DNA from: Bradyrhizobium sp. MOS003
Lineage (GTDB): Bacteria > Pseudomonadota > Alphaproteobacteria > Rhizobiales > Xanthobacteraceae
Length of the DNA: 64,000 bases
Direction: 5' to 3'
NCBI RefSeq assembly: GCF_003020125.1
Contig: NZ_PYFW01000001.1
Span: forward strand, 496,001 to 560,000
Part shown: one piece after another, positions 62,464 to 64,000 of the stretch
Position numbering within the stretch: position 1 is the stretch's first letter
Layout: each line of letters starts with the position of its first letter
The notes under the pieces: generated by a model
What the model saw: only the letters and a program-made list of their open reading frames with translations
Told to the model about the DNA's origin: nothing
Databases searched by the model: none
Made by a program: the position numbers and the translations under genes

Positions 62464-62475
62464 GAGCCGGGTTGG

Positions 62476-63351
62476 CTAGGGGCCGTACAACACCAGTTCC
62501 GTATCGGTGAGATCGCCGAGTTGCGGCCGGTGCGGACCTTTGAAATATTTGCGCCCGCGCTGCTCGGTATAAATACCGACCAGGCCGGGAATCGGCCCGT
62601 TCGAATCGATCGTCACCGCGATCTTGCCGAGCCGCAGCAGCAGCCGGCCGATACGGCCTGCACAGAGGGCGTATTCAGCAGCACTGCGGCAATAGATCAG
62701 CTTCATCGCAGGGGGCGCGAGGAAGCCGCGGCGGATGCGCACCGGTTGCAGGATGAAGGGGAATGTTCCCTTCGGCGTTCGGCACACGAGGCTGAGGCAA
62801 TTATAGCGCGCGTGCCGCGTCAGCAACTCGGTTTCGGCTTCGGACAGCCCCTCGATCGTCTTGGCGTGAGGCGAGATGACCTCGACCTCGCTCCAGCGCG
62901 GTGGACGCGCCAGGGCAGGCACCGAGAAGAATATGCCGCGGCAATAGGCACGAAAGCCCTGCGCTTCGATGATCGGCCAGGTCCACGTTGCCGGGCTGAT
63001 GTTGAAATAAGTCACTTCCTTGTGCCGCTGCGCGATCTTGGTCAGCAGCGGGGCATAGTTGCGGTAGGCCGGATCGACATACCAGCTCGACAGATTGCAC
63101 TGGATGTTGGTCTCTTCGCCGTTCTTCCGCGCCGTGTAAATCAGCAGCAGCACGCCGACTGGCGTGCCGTCACTTTCGAGCATGTAGCCGAAGCGGGGAT
63201 AGCCCTCCGGGACGGACCGGAAGGCCTGCCGGCGCAGACCCTGAATCCAATAGTTCCGTGAGCGGCCGACGAAGCCGCGCGTCAGCAGGTCCGCGACCGC
63301 TTCGGCGTCGGCCTCGGTGATCTCGCGGCATCGCACCTTGGTGTGAATCAC
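62476..63351 (-). CDS. GNAT-like acyltransferase, uncharacterised
   Basis: A protein of about 291 residues from a GTG start. The N-terminal half looks like a GNAT fold: CREITEADAEAVADLLTRGF as the first strand and helices, YMLESDGTPVGVLLLIYTAR as strands 2-4, and SSWYVDPAYRNYAPLLTKIA at the acyl-CoA-binding position with a degenerate R-N-Y-A loop. TWPIIEAQGFRAYCRG would be strand 6 and beyond. The C-terminal half (about 150-291) is unlike known domains but begins and ends in beta-like segments. It is 116 bases downstream of the amino acid:[carrier protein] ligase on the same strand, so it could act on the aminoacyl carrier product. That link is inference. Confidence 0.65.
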   Translation of the reverse strand: MIHTKVRCREITEADAEAVADLLTRGFVGRSRNYWIQGLRRQAFRSVPEGYPRFGYMLESDGTPVGVLLLIYTARKNGEETNIQCNLSSWYVDPAYRNYAPLLTKIAQRHKEVTYFNISPATWTWPIIEAQGFRAYCRGIFFSVPALARPPRWSEVEVISPHAKTIEGLSEAETELLTRHARYNCLSLVCRTPKGTFPFILQPVRIRRGFLAPPAMKLIYCRSAAEYALCAGRIGRLLLRLGKIAVTIDSNGPIPGLVGIYTEQRGRKYFKGPHRPQLGDLTDTELVLYGP

Positions 63352-63400
63352 GCTCGTCTTACCCGTGGAAATGGCAGGCCTCGTTCGGTCTATTGTTTCA

Positions 63401-63465
63401 GCATGGTCTTTTCGGAAGGCCGCTTCGCACTTTTGCCGACGCCGGCCTTCGGATCCGGATCATGC
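63401..63465. repeat. Intergenic repeat (GCATGGTCTTTTCGGAAGGC … GGATCCGGATCATGC)
   Basis: A 65-base imperfect palindrome with ends GCATGGTC and GGATCATGC and a CTTCGCACTTTTGC centre, resembling the common bradyrhizobial GCATGATCCGGAAAAGTG element. It starts just after the ligase stop and may terminate or process its transcript. Confidence 0.7.
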
Positions 63466-63467
63466 CG

Positions 63468-64000
63468 CTAGCGCCAGCCTTCGACGTGGGCGTCGGCCGT
63501 GACCTGCGGCTGCAGGCCCACGATGTCCCGCACCTTGGCGGGCCAGGCGGAAAGGTCGGTGCCGTGAGTGTGGAACATGGCGACCGCCAGCCGGTCCATG
63601 CCGAAGGCGACGCAGCCGGTGTGGGCCGGCTCGCCATCGGCATCCTGGATTCCCCAGGTCGTGCCGAAATGCTCGCGGTGATAATTGAAGCTCATGCAGG
63701 CGGTCGGCTGCTCTTCCGAGCGCAGCGGAATGAGAAGTTCGAACTTGAGCTGCTGCTGTTTCTGGCTCACCGCCTTCATCTGGCCGACCCGGCCGAAGAA
63801 GGGATCGCTGGCATAGTCGACACGGAAGGCGAGGCCGAGATCGGTCGCGATTTTCTGCGCGCGCACCATCCAGCGGTCGCGGAAATCAGCAACGTCGTCG
63901 CCGGTGCCGATGCAGACATATTCGCGCATCCGGAACGATTGCAGACGGTCAAGATGCTTGGAAGGCTCGCGGCGGAAGCAGTCAGCGGCGACATCGAAGC
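63468..64000 (-). CDS. Amino acid--[acyl-carrier-protein] ligase, SerRS-like (N-terminus beyond window)
   Basis: The C-terminal part, about 177 residues, of an atypical seryl-tRNA-synthetase homologue that charges an amino acid onto the phosphopantetheine arm of a small carrier protein instead of tRNA. The frame stays open to the window edge and reads …DCFRREPSKHLDRLQSFRMR, a class II motif 2 region with a Cys. QKQQQLKFELLIPL and the motif 3 segment HTGCVAFGMDRLAVAMFHTH follow; the Cys in each and an intervening Glu are candidates for the active-site zinc. This matches the Bradyrhizobium japonicum Bll0957-type enzymes as I recall them. The carrier protein gene is not in the visible part. Confidence 0.85.
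   Translation of the reverse strand, partial: FDVAADCFRREPSKHLDRLQSFRMREYVCIGTGDDVADFRDRWMVRAQKIATDLGLAFRVDYASDPFFGRVGQMKAVSQKQQQLKFELLIPLRSEEQPTACMSFNYHREHFGTTWGIQDADGEPAHTGCVAFGMDRLAVAMFHTHGTDLSAWPAKVRDIVGLQPQVTADAHVEGWR

Overview
The window reads as chromosomal backbone of a Bradyrhizobium-type alphaproteobacterium (Bradyrhizobium or a close Nitrobacteraceae relative). This is inferred from high GC with dense antisense shadow ORFs, a RegS/RegR pair with the RegB-type quinone motif, an intracellular PHA depolymerase, a TctABC/Bug transporter, a seryl-tRNA-synthetase-like amino acid:[carrier protein] ligase, and many intergenic palindromic repeats of the kind seen throughout bradyrhizobial genomes. 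I see no tRNA, rRNA, CRISPR array, transposase, phage gene or integration site.

Layout. 1-3 kb: the 3' part of a GH13 alpha-glucosidase converges on a trehalose-synthase-like GH13 enzyme. 3-7.6 kb: mmcB, the regS-regR redox two-component operon, and divergently an ABC-2 ATPase and permease. 7.7-13.2 kb: phaZ, a structured intergenic stretch, a YgjP/SprT-like metalloprotease, a PBP1A penicillin-binding protein and a frameshifted DUF1330 gene. 13.3-20 kb: two tandem paralogous branched-chain-type binding proteins without permeases, a DUF1304 membrane protein, ogt and glnD. 20-24.6 kb: ssuA-ssuC-ssuB, an OsmC-like protein and an unknown membrane protein. 24.7-29.3 kb: a soluble chemoreceptor with duplicated PAS modules, then mutS.

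29.5-33.2 kb is a compact aromatic-catabolism group: beta-ketoadipyl-CoA thiolase, a hydroxyquinol/catechol-type intradiol dioxygenase, and protocatechuate 3,4-dioxygenase pcaHG. 33.4-36.2 kb: a transmembrane chemoreceptor and an APH-fold kinase. 36.4-39.6 kb: a marR-emrA-emrB efflux operon whose leader has three AAGCTT sites, divergent from a Zur-like Fur regulator. 40.3-44.4 kb: a DMT transporter, ispG, a TauD-family dioxygenase and an N-acetylmuramoyl-alanine amidase. 44.4-48 kb: a Na+/H+ antiporter, a class A beta-lactamase, an NTF2-like protein and a GFA protein. 48.2-54 kb: a secreted caspase-fold protein, DUF1345, a polyprenyl diphosphate synthase, mtgA, rpmF and two uncharacterised genes. 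54.2-64 kb: two c-di-GMP proteins (one with a degenerate GGDEF, one with four PAS domains), tctC-tctB-tctA, a GNAT-like acyltransferase, and the C-terminal part of an amino acid:[carrier protein] ligase cut by the right edge.

Genes that clearly act together are regS-regR, the ABC-2 pair, ssuACB, the pca group, marR-emrA-emrB and tctCBA. Most other genes are single units separated by palindromic repeats, and no intergenic gap exceeds about 270 bases. The most unusual points are the carrier-protein ligase next to an uncharacterised acyltransferase at the right edge, the near-identical PAS duplication, the multi-site emr leader, and the structured region upstream of the metalloprotease gene.
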